This document shows positions 59,411 through 64,000 of a DNA stretch of 64,000 bases, piece by piece. The notes under the pieces are model-generated. The model was not told where the DNA came from. It saw nothing but the letters and a program-made list of their open reading frames with translations, and did not search any database. The translations under genes were made by a program, and so were the position numbers. The stretch is taken from assembly GCF_036320965.1 (NCBI RefSeq), contig NC_092240.1:11210001-11274000 (forward strand), read 5' to 3'. The number at the start of each line of letters is the position of its first letter. Position 1 is the first letter of the stretch. This DNA is from Panulirus ornatus. Its lineage: Eukaryota > Arthropoda > Malacostraca > Decapoda > Palinuridae.

Positions 59411-59771
59411 AGTTTTCTTAATGTAAGACAAAACAAATTAAAAACTTCATCAAAACTGATACCAGGAAATGCGAGGCACAATTGGCTTTGAGATAACTCA
59501 GGTACGAGGTGAGACAGCGCTAAAACAAATACAGCAATGGGTACAAAAAGAAAAGAAAATGGTGAAGACGATAATATATTTTGCCCAGACTTTTAATTTT
59601 CTCTTCCCCGCCCTGTCCCCCCAACCCAAGCTGACACCACCCAGGAATCTGACGTCGAATCACATTTTCCAACGTGATTGGTATGGAAGGGAGGTCTGGT
59701 CGCCACCACCCGCCCATCCCTCCCCTGATCATTTTGGCTTATTTGGGAATTACAACCTGATTGAAGTGTAC
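59411..59771. other. Non-genic stretch
   Basis: I see no gene or named repeat. Confidence 0.45.
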
Positions 59772-59975
59772 GAGAGATAACGAGCGGGAGAAAGGATGAC
59801 TTGACTGTCATGAGAATACACATGATAACAAGAGGGAGACAGGATGACTTGACTGTCATGAGAATACACATGCTAACAAGAGGGAGACAGGATGACTGAC
59901 TGTCATGAGAATACACATGCTAACGAGCGGGAGACAGGATGACTTGACTGTCATGAGAATACACATGCCAAAGGG
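59772..59975. repeat. 48-bp minisatellite, about four units
   Basis: The units carry GAGGGAGACAGGATGACTTG, then ACTGTCATGAGAATACACAT, then GCTAACAA. One unit lacks 2 bp (GACTGACTGTC). Confidence 0.93.
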
Positions 59976-60136
59976 TAAGTGTAAGATATATGAGGCGATG
60001 AACGTCATGCAAAAGCTAGTTCACGAGTGATGAACAAATGGGTAGATCTCCTGTGATCACAGTGACAGGCCATAGGTTTGTGTGCACCGTATCCTCCATA
60101 GGAAGGCATCAGGGCATGAAGAAGGGAGAGGGGATA

Positions 60137-60749
<613 letters not shown>

Positions 60750-60820
<71 letters not shown>
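60750..60820. repeat. (GA)n microsatellite
   Basis: About 35 GA units. Confidence 0.96.
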
Positions 60821-60823
<3 letters not shown>

Positions 60824-61189
60824 CACCACCACCAGCTCACAACTTACGTTACAATGTCGCGTGAAATACGTCTGTGCGTCACGCAAGCGGACCAAAAGGA
60901 GGAATAAATATATTCTTTACCTCTCCCCCGGGAGAATGGGGGGGGGGTTTGCCCGTGAAAGATTTCCCCGGAAGGGTGAATGGAATTCGTATTTCCCTTT
61001 TGTGCAAGATAAATATTTCTGAATGAAGGTTTTTCTCCGGGATTTGATTCACGTCCGCCCGGGAGAAGGATCTTTTTTTTTGTTTTGTTTTTTCTTTCTT
61101 TCTTTCATTTTTTGAGAGATTTGGGAAATTCTGGGGGTTTAACCTAGCTCCACCCCCCCTCATAAGGGTCTTTATTATTTTTTCTTTTT
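60821..61189. other. Non-genic stretch
   Basis: G-run and T-run rich. No gene seen. Confidence 0.45.
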
Positions 61190-61570
61190 TGGTGGCACGA
61201 ACTCATGTCATCGTGGTCTGAAACCACGATATCACAGCATAAGATTACGGAGCAATGGTTCGAACTTATGACACTCATTCTCAAGATCAAGACATCGAGC
61301 TTCGAAGGACCAACTCTATTGTTCCGTAGTAACGAAACTGAGGTTCGAATTCCCAACACACTGGTTCGAGAATGTAAAATATATTTGCTTGAATTCACGT
61401 CACAATAGTTTCAGGCAGCACTTGGAAATCAGGAAAATCTGGCTTGAAATCACAAAACAATGAAGTTATTACAACACAGTGGTTCGACATCACGAAACAC
61501 CGATTCGAAAACATCAATCCTCTGGTTCGACACAGTGATTCGAAGACACGACAACTTTGGCTCGACATTA
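61190..61570. repeat. Old degenerate minisatellite, left part
   Basis: Phrases of the type GGTTCGACATCACGAAACAC and CACAGTGATTCGAAGACACG recur every 20 to 25 bp, heavily diverged. The same kind of phrase (CACAATACAGTGGCTCGCGA, TACAGTGATTCACC) continues at 61938 to 62100 after the family A insertion. Confidence 0.65.
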
Positions 61571-61578
61571 AGACACTG

Positions 61579-61670
<92 letters not shown>
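61579..61670. repeat. (AT)n microsatellite
   Basis: About 45 AT units forming the 5' flank of the next family A copy. Confidence 0.96.
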
Positions 61671-61673
<3 letters not shown>

Positions 61674-61906
61674 CCCTGGGGATAGGGGATTAAGAATACT
61701 TCCCACGTATTCCCTGCGTGTCGTAGAAGGCGACTAAAAGGGGAGGGAGCGGGGGGCTGGAAATCCTCCCCTCTCGTTTTTTTTTTTAATTTTCCAAAAG
61801 AAGGAACAGAGAATTGGGCCAGGTGAGGGTATTCCCTCAAAGGCCCAGTCCTCTGTTCTTAATGCTACCTCGCTAACGCGGGAAATGGCGAATAGTTTAA
61901 AAGAAA

Positions 61907-61909
<3 letters not shown>
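61671..61909 (+). mobile_element. Family A element, full length
   Basis: The copy runs from TATCCCTGGGGATAGGGG to AAAAGAAAGAAT, with CCTCGCTAACGCGGGAAATG intact. It is flanked on both sides by (AT)n. The AT/family A unit interrupts an older minisatellite. Confidence 0.9.
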
Positions 61910-61941
<32 letters not shown>

Positions 61942-62100
61942 TTCTCCATATCAGAAAGTTGTGAATTATGATCAGAAATTACTGAATGATGATCACAATT
62001 CAGGGATTCATTATCACAATACAGTGGCTCGCGATCATGATACAGTGATTCACCGAGCACCACAAAATTCACAGTCACAGTTCGGTGATGCACTAGCACC
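61910..62100. repeat. (AT)n and old degenerate minisatellite, right part
   Basis: About 14 AT units are followed by GATCAGAAATTACTGAATGA, GATCACAATTCAGGGATTCA and TATCACAATACAGTGGCTCG. This continues the degenerate array seen at 61190 to 61570. Confidence 0.6.
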
Positions 62101-62211
62101 TCCCAATACCCAGGAAGATAGTATAGGTGATATATATACTTCCCTGTTAAGGGTGACTACGTGCCTGCCAAAGAGAGGATGAGAAAGAGCAGCTTTCAAA
62201 GATGGTAGTAT

Positions 62212-62600
<389 letters not shown>

Positions 62601-62676
<76 letters not shown>
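62601..62676. repeat. (AT)n microsatellite
   Basis: About 38 AT units at the internal (5'-truncated) end of the family B copy. Confidence 0.96.
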
Positions 62677-62681
<5 letters not shown>

Positions 62682-62819
62682 TTGAAAAATGATATTCTAC
62701 AATGAAACATGAGAATTAAATCTTTGCGGATGAACTGATGCATTTTGGAGCAATGTACACGGCTGTTCTACAGTAATAACCACTACCCACACACAGCCCC
62801 TATGAGAGGCTCTCAGCTC

Positions 62820-62846
62820 TGTGTGTGTGTGTGTGTGTGTGTGTAT
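62820..62846. repeat. (TG)n microsatellite
   Basis: About 12 TG units. Confidence 0.93.
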
Positions 62847-62888
62847 GTAACACCTACCGTTACTCTGACAAACCAGATCGAAAGGCTC

Positions 62889-63510
62889 TATAATCACGGA
62901 CGCTCGTGTCTTGTAATCACGGACGCTCGTATCATGTGATCACGGACGCTCGTGTCATATAATCACGGACGCTCGTATCATATCTAGAATCACGGACGTT
63001 CGTATCATACATAGAATCACGGTCGCTCGTATCATGCATAGAATCACGGTCGCTCGTATCATGCATAGAATCACGGTCGCTCGTGTCATATAATCACGGT
63101 CGCTCGTATCATGCATAGAATCACGGACGCTCGTATCATGCATAGAATCACGGACGCTCGTATCATGCATAGAATCACGGTCGCTCGTATCATGCATAGA
63201 ATCACGGACGCTCGTATCATGCATAGAATCACGGACGCTCGTATCATACATAGAATCACGGACGCTCGTATCATACATAGAATCACGGACGCTCGTATCA
63301 TACATAGAATCACCGACGCTCGTATCATACATAGAATCACGGACGCTCGTATCATGCATAGAATCACGGACGCTCGTATCATGCATAGAATCACGGACGC
63401 TTATATAATCACGGAAGCTCGTATCATATGATCACGGACGCAAGTATCATTTAATCACGGACGCTCGTATCATTTAATCACGGACGCTCGTATCATATAA
63501 TCAAGGACGC
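62889..63510. repeat. 27-bp minisatellite with 22 to 23-bp units at both edges
   Basis: About 25 units carry ATCACGGACGCTCGTATCAT. In the centre (about 62985 to 63390) units have a GCATAGA or ACATAGA extension and a 27-bp period. At both edges the extension is missing (AT or ATAT only) and units are 22 to 23 bp. GGACGC and GGTCGC variants occur in blocks. The 27-bp period keeps frames open on both strands, and the repeat proteins are not genes. Confidence 0.96.
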
Positions 63511-64000
63511 TAATTCACTACTCCATTTGCAGATCGATCCTTCCAGCAATACAGGTAAGGTCTCTTCCTTACCATATATGCTTGTAAGATCCTTCCTTCC
63601 TTACTACGCAGGAAAGACTGTAATACGCTTTCATTTTCTTACTCTTCTTCACCTCACATACGGAGGCGGGCATGCACCCTACAGAAGAGCAGGTCGAACT
63701 GCGCCAGTTCGAAACTTTGGGCACAATGACCTGGACAGGGATAGTCGTGGTAGAGCATGTCGGATACTCTCCACGATTATCACGGAGAAAATTACAATAA
63801 ACACAGGAACTGGGGCAAATTCCAATTAAAACTCATTCCCCTGCACTTAGGGAAGGTATAAGAATATCTTGCAAAAAAAAAAAGAATTTCATTTATCTTC
63901 ATTTTTGTCTGTCTGTCTGTCTGTTCACCTTTCTGTCTTTCTGTAGAATTCATTGTCAAACAAACCCTATTAACATGTTTTATTTTTTCAGTTTAGTGTG
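63511..64000. other. Non-genic stretch to window end
   Basis: An open frame at 63527 to 63829 has no domain I recognise. A short (GTCT)n lies near 63907 to 63923. Nothing else to annotate. Confidence 0.45.

Noticed and set aside
62889..63510. Excess of minisatellite periods that are multiples of three (21, 27, 33, 48, 51), as a hint of coding selection
   Set aside because: Arrays of 22, 26, 31, 40, 44 and 49 bp are equally present. The open-frame list only makes the multiples of three more visible.
63527..63829. 100-codon open frame near the window end
   Set aside because: No recognisable domain, and part of it runs out of a minisatellite edge. Not enough to call a gene.

Overview
The window is repeat-dominated DNA from an animal genome, most likely a decapod crustacean. 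Three things point that way. Dinucleotide microsatellites, mainly (AT)n, (GA/CT)n and (CA/TG)n, often 60 to 120 bp long, occur every 1 to 2 kb. There are many copies of short interspersed elements with arthropod-type tRNA-like heads. There are also decayed remains of non-LTR retrotransposons of kinds I associate with decapods. I cannot name the species. I see no bacterial, viral or organellar segment, no rRNA, no functional tRNA and no host protein-coding gene I would defend. Nearly all long open frames come from microsatellites (YIYI, HTHT, SLSL and RERE proteins) or from minisatellites whose period is a multiple of three.

I use four working names for interspersed families. Family A is a roughly 235-bp element that starts TATCCCTGGGGATAGGGG and ends in a CCTCGCTAACGCGGGAAATG box plus an A-rich tail. 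Family B is the 3' end of a non-LTR retrotransposon, with degraded C-terminal coding sequence and 3' UTR. Family C is a roughly 170 to 220-bp element with a possible terminal inverted repeat TTGGAARGGA(A)TCACA, embedded in (TA)n. Family D is a G-rich, strand-asymmetric repeat with a GAAGCTTCGA motif. A tRNA-derived SINE family is also scattered through the window. Coding remnants are a decayed apurinic-type endonuclease region (4.6 to 5.5 kb, +) and two decayed Jockey/CR1-like reverse transcriptases (37.2 to 38.0 kb, -; 50.4 to 51.5 kb, +).

Layout. 0 to 8 kb: a 27-bp minisatellite, SINEs, family A copies, the endonuclease remnant and microsatellites. 8.3 to 10.1 kb: a degenerate satellite of about 318 bp, followed by a cluster of family B and A copies. 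11.5 to 31 kb: microsatellites with SINEs, family C copies and 21-, 49- and 40-bp minisatellites. 31 to 38 kb: a 51-bp minisatellite, a 301-bp tandem duplication, family D and C copies and one reverse transcriptase remnant. 40.1 to 42.7 kb: two arrays of one 26-bp satellite in opposite orientation around a 22-bp satellite array. 43.4 to 46.2 kb: four minisatellites in succession. 47 to 55 kb: family A copies, the second reverse transcriptase remnant and an inverted pair of tRNA-like SINE heads. 55 to 64 kb: long (GA)n arrays, 48-bp and 27-bp minisatellites, and an old minisatellite split by a family A insertion.

The most interesting proposals are these. Family A looks like an internally deleted retrotransposon derivative, with a 5' end shared with the endonuclease-bearing element and a 3' box shared with family B. 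Its copies appear to insert into microsatellites. Family C may be a TA-targeting inverted-repeat element. The 40 to 42.7 kb satellites form a large inverted structure. Coordinates of degenerate repeats are approximate, to a few bases or more, because they were read by eye.
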